A stretch of DNA of 39,291 bases, from contig PBSN01000004.1 in NCBI GenBank assembly GCA_002726235.1, positions 101,279 through 140,569 on the forward strand, written 5' to 3'. Each line of letters starts with the position of its first letter. Position 1 is the first letter of the stretch. A model generated the notes under the pieces. That model was not told the origin of the DNA. It did not search any database and worked only from the letters and a program-made list of their open reading frames with translations. Below are positions 25,768 to 34,019 of this stretch, one piece after another. Origin of the DNA: Nitrospiraceae bacterium. GTDB taxonomy: Bacteria; Nitrospirota; Nitrospiria; Nitrospirales; UBA2166. The position numbers and the translations under genes were made by a program.

Positions 25768-26412
25768 ATGGCCCCTGATCGTACACTATCTCGTTCAACT
25801 CGTATTCCTCTGGAGGTAATAATGTTCATTAGTCTTATTGCATTGGCTGTCGGCGGCGTTCCGCCCGAAGCTGAGGCACGGTCTCAGCTTGATGCCAAGA
25901 TTACACACAAAGTGTTTTTCGATGTTCTTATTGACGGGAAGGATGCTGGACGCATTGTGATGGGTCTCTTCGGGGAGACCGTGCCAAAGACCACTGAAAA
26001 CTTTCGTGCCTTGTCTACCGGAGAAAAAGGGTTTGGCTACAAAGGTTCAACTTTTCACCGGATTATTCCGAATTTCATGCTTCAGGGCGGTGATTTCACG
26101 CGTGGAGATGGGCGTGGGGGGAAGTCGATTTACGGTGCCAGGTTTGATGACGAAAACTTTGAGCTGAAACATGTAGGGCCTGGTCTTCTTTCGATGGCCA
26201 ACGCAGGGCCAAATACCAACGGCTCTCAGTTTTTCATCACCACCGTTCCGACACCCCACCTGGACGGTCGGCATGTGGTATTTGGTGAAGTCATTGAGGG
26301 AATGGACGTTGTGCGTAAAATTGAGGAGAAGGGGACCAGAGCGGGGACACCAAGCGTGCGGGTTACCATCTTAAACTCGGGGGAACTTACAGAGAATCCT
26401 GCCGAGGATTAA
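25768..26412 (+). CDS. exported cyclophilin-type peptidyl-prolyl isomerase
   Basis: A 214-residue cyclophilin that catalyses cis-trans isomerisation of prolyl bonds. The N-terminus has a basic then hydrophobic leader ending near EAEA, so the enzyme is probably periplasmic. The catalytic residues correspond to Arg98, Phe103 and Gln106 ([15 protein letters not shown]), and His169 matches CypA His126. The sequence is notably eukaryote-like ([44 protein letters not shown]). The position of CypA Trp121 is His164, which predicts weak cyclosporin binding. ATG 25768 has AAAGGAG 8 bases upstream; an in-frame ATG at 25822 with its own GGAGG (25812-25816) would also start a leader, so two starts are possible. 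Confidence 0.93.
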   Translation: MAPDRTLSRSTRIPLEVIMFISLIALAVGGVPPEAEARSQLDAKITHKVFFDVLIDGKDAGRIVMGLFGETVPKTTENFRALSTGEKGFGYKGSTFHRIIPNFMLQGGDFTRGDGRGGKSIYGARFDDENFELKHVGPGLLSMANAGPNTNGSQFFITTVPTPHLDGRHVVFGEVIEGMDVVRKIEEKGTRAGTPSVRVTILNSGELTENPAED

Positions 26413-26729
26413 GATCCTTGATCGAGAGGAAAAAATGCAAATACTGGTGTGTCTGCGATGGGCAAGCATAGGAGGGGTGCTACGGGCTTTCCTGATGATT
26501 TGGACTTGGAATAATGATGTGCAGGCTAGAGCGGAAGGGTATTCCGCTATGGCGATTATGTTCACTCCACAATATCATCACCTTACTCTGCGAGTGTGGT
26601 AGCTGGACCATGGAAGCTTCTGAAGCGTTGACAGCGTCTTGCCTCGTTTTATATAGTGCCGTGGTTTTTCAGAGTGCCGGTTGCTTTACGTTCCGATTGT
26701 AAGCTCTCATGAAGGGTCGCGTGTAAATT
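26413..26729. other. intergenic region upstream of sdhA
   Basis: About 317 bases. It holds a strong promoter candidate (listed separately). A short plus-strand frame at 26434-26601 begins MQILVCLRWASIGGVLRAFL and has a GAGGAAAAA site 2 bases upstream, but at about 55 codons without a recognisable family it is not annotated as a gene. I looked for a cytochrome b-like SdhC anchor here and found none. Confidence 0.35.
26628..26657 (+). promoter_or_regulatory. probable sigma70 promoter of the sdh operon
   Basis: TTGACA (26628-26633, consensus -35) and TATAGT (26652-26657, one mismatch from the -10 consensus) are separated by 18 bases. The predicted start near 26665 would leave a leader of about 65 bases before sdhA. 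The match is by eye but both boxes are close to consensus. Confidence 0.6.
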
Positions 26730-28433
26730 ATGCAGCATGATGTTCTCATTATTGGAGCTGGGTTGGCGGGCATGCGTGCCGCTTATGAGGCAAACGCTCA
26801 AGGTGCCAATGTTGCCTTGATTACCAAGGTTTACCCTGTCCGAAGCCACTCAAATGCCGCGCAGGGTGGGATTAATGCCGCACTCACGGATCGTGGAGAT
26901 GCGTGGGAAGACCATGCGTTCGAGACGGTTAAAGGTAGCGATTATCTGGGAGATCAGGATTCGATCACGATTCTCTCGCAGGATGCCGGCCCGGAGATTA
27001 TTGCGCTCGAAAATATGGGGGTGATTTTTAGCCGAAATGAGGATGGCCGTCTTGGGACACGGCGTTTTGGAGGGCAGAAAAAGGCCAGAACGTTTTTTGT
27101 TTCAGACTTTACCGGACAGGCAATTCTTCACGTGTTGTTTGAGCAAATCCTGAAAACCAATATTCCCACGTATAACGAATGGTTTGTTACGTCCCTAGTT
27201 GTCAAGGACGGCCAGTGTTATGGCGTTGTCGCTATGGAAATGGAAACCGGCAACGTGCAATTTATTCAGGCGAAGTCGGTGATTATTGCCGCAGGTGGAC
27301 TTGGACGTGTGTATGAGCCATCGACCAATGCACTGATCTGTACTGGAGATGGGATGGGGCTTGCGTATCAAGCGGGCGCACCTTTGATGGATATGGAAAT
27401 GGTGCAATACCATCCCACGACCTTGAAAGCCAACGGGTTGTTAATCAGTGAAGCGGTTCGAGGTGAGGGTGGACATCTTTATAATTCCAAAGGGGAGCGG
27501 TTTATGGAGAAATACGCGCCTAACATGCTGGAATTGGCATCTCGAGATGTGGTGTCCCGATCTGAACAAACGGAGATTAACGAAGGTCGCGGCATCAACG
27601 GTTGCGTTTATCTGGACTGTCGGCATCTCGGCGAGAAATTTATTAAAGAACGCCTTAGTCAGGTATGGGAAGAAGCTCATACCTTTTCTAATGTCGATAT
27701 GACCAAAGAACCTCTCCCCATTCGACCCGGAATGCACTATCAAATGGGTGGAGTGAAGACGGATAATGATGGCAGATGTTGGGACATTAGCGGTGCCGGC
27801 TGGGGAGGCATCAAAGGGCTCTTTGCTGCTGGCGAGGCTGCCTGTGTGAGTGTTCATGGCGGAAATCGCCTGGGAGCGAATTCACTTTTGGACACTGTGG
27901 TGTACGGGAAACGCTCAGGTCAGGCCGCGTCGGCATTTGCTAGGGAGACGTCGTTGCAAGACATTCCTTCGTCCATCATTTCCAAAGACGAAGACATGAT
28001 CAAATCTTTATTGAGCCGCAAGGATAACAAGGATTCGGTAGCGGCTATTCGTCTTGAAATGGGAACGACGATGAACGATCATTTGGCGGTTTTTCGTGAC
28101 CAAAAGGGAATGGAGACCGCTTTGGCAAAAATTCGATCCCTCCGTGAACGATGGAAAGAGGTGCCGATTCGTAGCAAGGGACGTATCTTCAATACGACCT
28201 TGATTAACGCCATGGAACTTGGCTTCATGCTAGATTGCGCAGAAACCATTATCGTCGGTGCCCTCTTCCGAAAGGAAAGCAGGGGTGCGCACGTTCGACT
28301 AGATTTTCGTGACCGAGATGATGAAAACTGGTTGAAGCATACCTTGATTTATAAGCAGCCTGGGGCGGCCCCGACAGTAGACACTCTCGCAGTTCGCATG
28401 ACGCAATGGGAACCAAAACCTAGGGTGTATTGA
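26730..28433 (+). CDS. sdhA: succinate dehydrogenase/fumarate reductase flavoprotein subunit
   Basis: The 567-residue flavoprotein interconverts succinate and fumarate. FAD-binding GAGLAG is at residues 9-14, the covalent-FAD histidine is His40 in RSHSNAAQGG, and active-site residues appear in YHPTTL (His228), SEAVRGEGGHLYN (Arg244) and GMHYQMGG (His336). HGGNRLGANSLLD (376-388) closes the FAD site. Length and motif order are normal. It is followed, with translational overlaps, by an iron-sulfur subunit and a CCG-domain subunit instead of cytochrome b anchors, the layout of type E (SdhABE) enzymes. Direction of catalysis cannot be judged from sequence; in an organism using a reductive TCA cycle it could work as a fumarate reductase. 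Confidence 0.96.
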   Translation: MQHDVLIIGAGLAGMRAAYEANAQGANVALITKVYPVRSHSNAAQGGINAALTDRGDAWEDHAFETVKGSDYLGDQDSITILSQDAGPEIIALENMGVIFSRNEDGRLGTRRFGGQKKARTFFVSDFTGQAILHVLFEQILKTNIPTYNEWFVTSLVVKDGQCYGVVAMEMETGNVQFIQAKSVIIAAGGLGRVYEPSTNALICTGDGMGLAYQAGAPLMDMEMVQYHPTTLKANGLLISEAVRGEGGHLYNSKGERFMEKYAPNMLELASRDVVSRSEQTEINEGRGINGCVYLDCRHLGEKFIKERLSQVWEEAHTFSNVDMTKEPLPIRPGMHYQMGGVKTDNDGRCWDISGAGWGGIKGLFAAGEAACVSVHGGNRLGANSLLDTVVYGKRSGQAASAFARETSLQDIPSSIISKDEDMIKSLLSRKDNKDSVAAIRLEMGTTMNDHLAVFRDQKGMETALAKIRSLRERWKEVPIRSKGRIFNTTLINAMELGFMLDCAETIIVGALFRKESRGAHVRLDFRDRDDENWLKHTLIYKQPGAAPTVDTLAVRMTQWEPKPRVY

Positions 28434-29392
28434 TGGAAAAAACACTTCGCATTAAGCGTTTTGATCCGGAAGCCGTGGTTCCCAAAGCCTACCATCAGGA
28501 ATTCAAGGTCGAGGTAGAGGAATCGAGTAGCGTGCTTGACGCACTCATCACCATCCGCGAGTCGATAGATGAATCCCTCGCAGTGCGTTGTTCCTGCCGC
28601 GGTGCCATCTGCGGATCATGTGGTTTGCGGGTCAATGGGCAGGCGACCCTCGCGTGCAAAACCAAGATCAATAGTTTCCGTGGGAATAACGGAATCATCA
28701 CCGTCGAACCGATGGGTAACATGACCGTGGTCAAGGATCTTGTGACGCTGATGCGGCCGTTCTGGGAGAAGATTCGACAAATTACTCCTTGGTTACAGAC
28801 GACAGGCGATCCTCCAAAAGCGGAGTATCTTGCTCCTCCTGAAGCGATGACGCATCTCAACGGGGTTATGGGATGCATCATGTGTGGGGTGTGTGTCTCG
28901 GATTGCACGGCGCTAGAGGTCGACCCGACATTTGTTGGACCCGCGGCTTTGGCTAAAGCTTACCGGTTTATTGCTGATCCTCGAGATGCCGCCACAAACC
29001 AGCGTTTGCGTGACCTCGATGAATCGACTGGCATGTGGGAATGTACCCGATGTATGGCTTGTGTTGAGGCCTGTCCCAAAGGTGTTGCGCCAATGGATCG
29101 AATTATGGCCTTGCGTTCGAAGGGAATGAATGCAGGTCTGACGGATACCTATGGTGCCCGTCACTCCATGGGGTTCATCGATGTGATTCGACACAAGGGC
29201 ATTCTCGACGAGTTTATGCTGACCGTGAAGACATTGGGGGTGTTCAACATCCCGAGATTCATGTCATTACTACCCGTTGCCATTCGATCACTGCTTCATG
29301 GGAAACTCCCAAAACCTGGCCCGTTCCACAAGCCCATTCCTGGGATGCACAATGTACGACGCATTGTTGAGACCACGGAGAAAATGAAATGA
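28433..29392 (+). CDS. sdhB: succinate dehydrogenase/fumarate reductase iron-sulfur subunit
   Basis: A 319-residue iron-sulfur protein. A plant-type [2Fe-2S] site is formed by Cys55, 60, 63 and 75 (CSCRGAICGSC, then LAC). The C-terminal part has two four-Cys motifs, CIMCGVCVSDC (148, 151, 154, 158) and CTRCMACVEACP (204, 207, 210, 214). Classical SdhB has only three cysteines in the second motif and builds a [3Fe-4S] cluster; the extra one here predicts a second [4Fe-4S], as reported for archaeal type E enzymes. A C-terminal tail of about 90 residues after the clusters is longer than in E. coli SdhB. ATG 28433 overlaps the sdhA stop (TGATG). Confidence 0.94.
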   Translation: MEKTLRIKRFDPEAVVPKAYHQEFKVEVEESSSVLDALITIRESIDESLAVRCSCRGAICGSCGLRVNGQATLACKTKINSFRGNNGIITVEPMGNMTVVKDLVTLMRPFWEKIRQITPWLQTTGDPPKAEYLAPPEAMTHLNGVMGCIMCGVCVSDCTALEVDPTFVGPAALAKAYRFIADPRDAATNQRLRDLDESTGMWECTRCMACVEACPKGVAPMDRIMALRSKGMNAGLTDTYGARHSMGFIDVIRHKGILDEFMLTVKTLGVFNIPRFMSLLPVAIRSLLHGKLPKPGPFHKPIPGMHNVRRIVETTEKMK

Positions 29393-30273
29393 AGTACGCT
29401 TTTTATCCAGGTTGCGTGTCCAAGGGAGCGTGTCCAGAGCTGTATCAGTCTGTAATGGCAGTCTATCCAAGGTTAGGTATTGCACTCGAAGAACTGACTG
29501 AAGCCGCCTGTACCGGGGCTGGTTGCCTACAGGAGAAAGACCAACGTCTCGGCGATACGCTCAATGCTAGAACCTTGGCCATGGCCGAACACAAGGGTCT
29601 TTCCCTTATGACTATTTGCAGTACATGCCAAGGAGTCTTCGCTCAAGCAAATAAGCGGCTTAAAGACGATTCTGATTATCTCGCTGAAGTCAACAAGATG
29701 TTAGCTCCGGAAGGCCTCAGCTACAAAGGCACCACAGTGGTGAAACATTTTCTCTGGGTGTTGCTGGAAGACCTTGAGGAAAGTGTCTGGCAGGACAAGG
29801 TTGTGAAACCGTTAAAAAACCTCCGTGTTGCCCCATTTTATGGTTGCTATATGCAGCGCCCTTCAGCGGCGTTAGGATTTGATGAACACCCGAAACGCCA
29901 AACATCCCTTGAGCAACTTATTGCTGCGATCGGCGCTGAAGTCATTGATTTTGCGGGGAAGGATCGGTGTTGTGGGTTGCCGATTCTCACGATTAACGAA
30001 CCTAATTCTATGGCGATGGTGCATAAGCACACCACTGACGCCAAAACATCTGGTGCCGATGTCATGGTGACACCATGTCCCTTGTGTCACTTGAATCTTG
30101 ATGGGTTACAACACACAGCCGCGAGCCGACATGATGTGACCATTGACATGCCAATCCTTCACTTCTCACAATTACTCGGCTTAGCGATGGGGTTAGATGC
30201 AAAATCGTTGGGACTGAAGCGCAATATTATCTCGCCTAAGGCCGTGCTCGAAAAAGCCGGCGTTGGGCTGTAA
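29389..30273 (+). CDS. SdhE-like HdrB-type CCG-domain subunit
   Basis: A 294-residue protein with two cysteine-rich CCG domains, as in heterodisulfide reductase subunit B and in the third subunit of type E succinate dehydrogenases. Domain 2 is canonical: Cys153, the pair Cys194-Cys195 (RCCGLP), and CPLC (Cys230, Cys233). Domain 1 is degenerate: Cys9, then ACTGAGC (Cys41, Cys46) in place of the Cys-Cys pair, and CSTC (Cys77, Cys80). So probably only domain 2 can build a HdrB-like noncubane cluster. No transmembrane segment is evident; related subunits bind the membrane through amphipathic helices and react with quinone. The start overlaps the sdhB stop by 4 bases (ATGA). Confidence 0.9.
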   Translation: MKYAFYPGCVSKGACPELYQSVMAVYPRLGIALEELTEAACTGAGCLQEKDQRLGDTLNARTLAMAEHKGLSLMTICSTCQGVFAQANKRLKDDSDYLAEVNKMLAPEGLSYKGTTVVKHFLWVLLEDLEESVWQDKVVKPLKNLRVAPFYGCYMQRPSAALGFDEHPKRQTSLEQLIAAIGAEVIDFAGKDRCCGLPILTINEPNSMAMVHKHTTDAKTSGADVMVTPCPLCHLNLDGLQHTAASRHDVTIDMPILHFSQLLGLAMGLDAKSLGLKRNIISPKAVLEKAGVGL

Positions 30274-30313
30274 GTCTCCTCTTCGTAACATAGCCCAAAA
30301 TATAAGGGCTTGC

Positions 30314-30328
30314 CATCAATCATTGATG
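30314..30328. promoter_or_regulatory. 15-base palindrome upstream of the M16 peptidase gene
   Basis: CATCAATCATTGATG is a perfect 7+1+7 palindrome lying 77 bases before the preferred start of the peptidase gene, in the gap after the sdh operon. Its size suits a dimeric regulator, but no regulator is identified. Confidence 0.35.
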
Positions 30329-30404
30329 AATATGTTTTGTGAGGTGGACCCTTAGTTTCCGTTTCCTGGATTCCTCCGGAGGAGTTTGTAACCGACTGTC
30401 ACTC

Positions 30405-33140
30405 ATGCGGCACCTTATTTTGACAATCGTTTTCATCGCTTGGGCTGGAGGACTCGCCTTAGCCGCCACACCAATCAACGAGGAAATTGTTTTTGAAAAC
30501 GGGTTCACGGCCATTCTGATCGAAAATCACGGGGCTCCCATGATTGGGAGTTCGGTCATCGTCAGGGCGGGTTCAATCCACGAGGATGCTTCAAATAACG
30601 GCGTCTCTCACATGCTTGAGCATCTCCTTTTCAATGGCACTACAACCCGCACGCAGGAATCTTTGTATGCTGAGCAAGCGCAATTTGGCATCTACAACAA
30701 TGCTCATACCGCACAGGCCTATACCAATTACATCGTTCTTGCAGAGCATGATCACTTCCAAACGGCTATTGCCATCCAATCTGACATGCTCTTCAACTCA
30801 GTGATCCCTCCAGAAAAGTTTGAAAAAGAGAAGGGCATTGTTCTTAACGAAATTGCCAAGGATCGGATTTCTCCTGGCTACTGGGCAGCGGAGCAATTTA
30901 ACCGAACATTCTTTAAAGGCACACCGTATAACCTTACAGTTCTCGGTACCCCCACAAGCATTCGTGGGATGACGCGCGCACAGGTTCTTGACTATTACCA
31001 GGCGCGCTATGTGCCTAATAATATGACTGCCGTGATTGTCGGAGACTTTGATCGCGATCAGATGATCACACTGCTTAGAAAACATTTCGGCACTCAGTCG
31101 CCTGGGCTCTTGCCAGTTGCCCATCATCATGTATTAGACGCAACGGTTTTTGGAACACGGACGATATCTCAGATGGCGGTCCCTTCCCCGTACCTTACGA
31201 TAGGTTTTCTGGCTCCCCAAATAGATGACCCCGATTACTATCCGATGTCTATCTTCACACATCTTGCGCAGCGAACTGTTAAACGATTGCTAGATCAGGA
31301 ATTGATACGTAGGGGTAAGAAGCCAATCCAGAGCATCAGGTTGAGTTATGAGGCAAACCACGACTTCGGGGTTTTTCAAGTGGTATCCATCCTTCAAGAA
31401 GGAGAAGACCCATCATCAGTGTTTGGAGCTCTGAGAACAGTGTTGCCTCAAACAGTTGCGGCTGAGCACAATCAAGATATCATCACTGATATCGGAACAG
31501 AGCTTAAGGTTCAAGATCTCTCTCTCCTTGAGAAACCCCATTATTACGGAATGATGAAAGCCGATGCCATTGCTAACGGAGGATGGCAGCTAGCAAGATC
31601 ATACAGTGAAAAAATTTCTACCGTCACAGCAAAAAACATTACCAATGTTGTGACACGTTTTTTTACAACGTCAAAGGACTTTGCAAGCATCATTGTTCCG
31701 GGTGCCAAAACTTTTGACGAACTTGCTCCTACCATCGTGCCTCAATACCACGTGAAGCCTCCCACGGATAACGAATACAGCACGTCGAGTCTGATGCGTG
31801 TTGAAGCGTGGACATCAAAGCAATTCAGGACGTCGGTTAGGGAGGAAACGACGGGTGTTCACTGGACACTACCTGCCTCAGACGATCCTGCAGCAAATCA
31901 CCAGAAGAAATTTCGGTTGAAGAATGGCCTGACGGTACATATTGACTCCAATACTGACTCGACCATTTTTGCCATGCATTTGTTGGCAAAACATCGTGTT
32001 TGGTTGGAACCTCCGGGAAAAGAAGGAATTGCAGACCTTTTTCACAATCTTCTTGAAAGCGGCACAGAGACATTGAGCCGTGAGGACTTTGAAAAAGAGC
32101 TTTCACGAATTGGTGCGATCCTCAAAACACGCGATTCAGATACAATTCCGTTTGATGATTACTACCACTCCAGACTCTATTCGTATATTCGATTATCAAC
32201 TATTGATGAATTCGCCGAGCAGGGCATTCGCCTTTTTTCCAAACTCGTAATGCATCCACGGTTGCGTCAGGCAGATCTTGAAAGTTCGCAGCAGGAGGCG
32301 TTGGCACGCATTGTGGCGCGGGACGTAAATCCGTCTAAGCGTGCCGAAACTCTCCTTTATCAAACTGTTTTTGCAAACGATGTCCGTGCAAATTCTATCG
32401 AAGGAACCAAAGAGAGTATCGAGTCCATTACGATAGAAGATCTTAAGAGATTCCATGCCAAATATTTTTCCCCAAGCAATCTTGTGCTCTCGGTGGCAAC
32501 TGCATTGCCGCATGCGACCATCACAACACTCATCGAGAATGTATTCGGAACTCTTCCAGCTACGGATGTTCTCACGCCATCATCGGTTGATGTTCCGCTA
32601 ACGTATCAAGGGAAAGAGGTGCGCGAATTCCTTGGCGCTTCGCAGTCCTATATTCGTTTTGGGGCTGTTTTCCCAATTAAGCTCACTGATCATCCGGTGC
32701 TGACAGTATTGAACTCCTTCATCTCCAATCATCTCAGTTTCAAGTTACGAGAACAACAAGGGCTTGCGTATTTGGTTGGGTCTGACATTTCGTTTATGGG
32801 GATGCAGGCAATGTTGAACGTTTACATGGGCACAACGCCACAAACGCTAGATAAAGCCTTAGATGCCTTGACTGAGGCGTTGCGTGGAGTGCCACATATT
32901 GCCATTCGCGATGACAACATTGAACGGATTGTCAACGCACGAAACTCACGATACTTGATGCGCCGGTTGACTCGAATCAACCAAACCTATCGTTCAGGGC
33001 TGACCGAATTTTTTCGTGGCCGCTCTGGATGGGATTCGCCATCTCCTGCAGAACTCAAACAGGTGACTGCTCAGGATGTCACGCGAGCAATGAAGACGTA
33101 TTTTGAAAACATCGAGTTCACAAAAGTTGTGATCGAATAA
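30405..33140 (+). CDS. exported M16 (pitrilysin) family zinc peptidase, two-domain
   Basis: A 911-residue protein with a signal peptide (MRHLILTIVFIAWAGGLALA, cut near residue 20) and two M16 halves in one chain. The first half has the zinc motif HMLEH (His69, Glu72, His73) with the third ligand Glu149 in GIVLNEIAKD, so it should be active. The second half (from about 505) lacks the HxxEH motif and keeps the substrate-holding segment QQGLAYLVGS, as expected of the inactive partner lobe. It probably degrades peptides in the periplasm. ATG 30405 is chosen because it begins the leader; the GGAGGAG at 30378-30384 is rather far, so an upstream non-ATG start such as CTG 30396 is possible. Confidence 0.93.
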   Translation: MRHLILTIVFIAWAGGLALAATPINEEIVFENGFTAILIENHGAPMIGSSVIVRAGSIHEDASNNGVSHMLEHLLFNGTTTRTQESLYAEQAQFGIYNNAHTAQAYTNYIVLAEHDHFQTAIAIQSDMLFNSVIPPEKFEKEKGIVLNEIAKDRISPGYWAAEQFNRTFFKGTPYNLTVLGTPTSIRGMTRAQVLDYYQARYVPNNMTAVIVGDFDRDQMITLLRKHFGTQSPGLLPVAHHHVLDATVFGTRTISQMAVPSPYLTIGFLAPQIDDPDYYPMSIFTHLAQRTVKRLLDQELIRRGKKPIQSIRLSYEANHDFGVFQVVSILQEGEDPSSVFGALRTVLPQTVAAEHNQDIITDIGTELKVQDLSLLEKPHYYGMMKADAIANGGWQLARSYSEKISTVTAKNITNVVTRFFTTSKDFASIIVPGAKTFDELAPTIVPQYHVKPPTDNEYSTSSLMRVEAWTSKQFRTSVREETTGVHWTLPASDDPAANHQKKFRLKNGLTVHIDSNTDSTIFAMHLLAKHRVWLEPPGKEGIADLFHNLLESGTETLSREDFEKELSRIGAILKTRDSDTIPFDDYYHSRLYSYIRLSTIDEFAEQGIRLFSKLVMHPRLRQADLESSQQEALARIVARDVNPSKRAETLLYQTVFANDVRANSIEGTKESIESITIEDLKRFHAKYFSPSNLVLSVATALPHATITTLIENVFGTLPATDVLTPSSVDVPLTYQGKEVREFLGASQSYIRFGAVFPIKLTDHPVLTVLNSFISNHLSFKLREQQGLAYLVGSDISFMGMQAMLNVYMGTTPQTLDKALDALTEALRGVPHIAIRDDNIERIVNARNSRYLMRRLTRINQTYRSGLTEFFRGRSGWDSPSPAELKQVTAQDVTRAMKTYFENIEFTKVVIE

Positions 33141-33154
33141 CACTTTGGGCATCA

Positions 33155-33178
33155 CCTGTGGAATGAATTTTTCACAGG
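33155..33178. terminator. possible hairpin after the M16 peptidase gene
   Basis: CCTGTGGAA (33155-33163) and TTTCACAGG (33170-33178) pair over 8 of 9 positions around a 6-base loop, 15 bases after the peptidase stop. There is no T-run on the plus side, so it is a weak terminator candidate only. Confidence 0.3.
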
Positions 33179-33365
33179 AGGTTGGAAGAGACATTCAGTT
33201 TTGCTCCCGCATCGCTCAGAATTTCGACATATACAACCGCAAATCTCAGAATTTGCTTGCCGAGGCCACGCTGAACGGGGTGTTTGAATACTCTGCGGGC
33301 TATTCCGTCGACCGTGTCGTGTGTGTTGGTGCAATGCAACAGAAATAGGGTTTTTCAACAGCCGG

Positions 33366-33839
33366 TTAGTACTGGATTTTAATATTCAGAATCGTTTTTT
33401 CTGCCTCAATGAGAACGATAGCTTCGGAGTGTTTTGGAGGGGCAAGGAGTACATCTGGGTTGTTTGAGAACCCAAACCCTTCAGTAGGAAGACCTATCCA
33501 TGATCGTGTGATCCTCCCATTCCCATCTTCGTCATGGTATGCGACGATGGCGTAATCGCCTATGTGAGGAGCCGCAATACAGACTGAGGTGGTACCCTTT
33601 ATCGCCGGCACACGTAGATGACCCAACTTTTCCCCTTTTTTAAGAAAACGCTCAGGGTCATCGTCATAGAGTGCAACCGTCACATTTCCCTTATCGTTTT
33701 TCACAGCATCGACATGAATTAGAATCGAATAGGGTGTTTTGCCACACAGTTGAAGAGATTTTGCTGCCCCATATGAAGAGCAAAATAAGATGGTTGCAAA
33801 TACAAGAGTTCCCTTCATAAAAAGTTTTGGCATGGTCAT
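33366..33839 (-). CDS. exported DUF2141 protein
   Basis: A 157-residue protein with a signal peptide (KLFMKGTLVFATILFCSSYG) and a single DUF2141 domain: GNVTVALYDD, GDYAIVAYHDEDGNGRI and GFGFSNN are family hallmarks. The domain is an extracytoplasmic beta-sandwich of unknown function. The DEDGNGRI segment resembles a calcium-binding loop, which I note as inference. A GAGGAAAA site lies upstream of the ATG. It stands between the peptidase gene and mgtE without obvious partners. Confidence 0.85.
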   Translation of the reverse strand: MTMPKLFMKGTLVFATILFCSSYGAAKSLQLCGKTPYSILIHVDAVKNDKGNVTVALYDDDPERFLKKGEKLGHLRVPAIKGTTSVCIAAPHIGDYAIVAYHDEDGNGRITRSWIGLPTEGFGFSNNPDVLLAPPKHSEAIVLIEAEKTILNIKIQY

Positions 33840-33901
33840 CTTGGCGTTTTCCTCGCACGATATTTTATGCTTGTATCATCATGCTCGACATGTGAGAAGA
33901 A

Positions 33902-34019
33902 ACGTTCAAAACGATCTGTCCGCAAAGCTATAGGCTCTTTGTTGTGCGGATCGTATGTGGACGCGCGCAATCCTGACAATGTGCCGAGCGTGCCAATGGT
34001 GGCCTTTCTCAACATCTTG
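33902..34019. repeat. intergenic repeat, copy 3
   Basis: The element begins ACGTTCAAAACGATCTGT and ends GGTGGCCTTTCTCAACATCT, abutting the mgtE stop codon. It shares both ends and length (about 115 bases) with the copy at 36437-36550, which begins CTGTTCAAAAAGTTTGTACA and ends GGTGGCCTTTTTCAAC. The middle is poorly conserved. Confidence 0.6.

Noticed and set aside
26514-26702. 62-codon frame as a missing SdhC membrane anchor
   Set aside because: Only weakly hydrophobic, no heme-ligand pattern, no ribosome site, and the probable sdh promoter lies inside it.
33145-33348. 67-codon frame after the M16 peptidase
   Set aside because: No family resemblance and a poor start context. The region ends in GGGTTTTTCAACAGCCGG, reminiscent of the repeat end, but the rest does not align well enough to call a copy.
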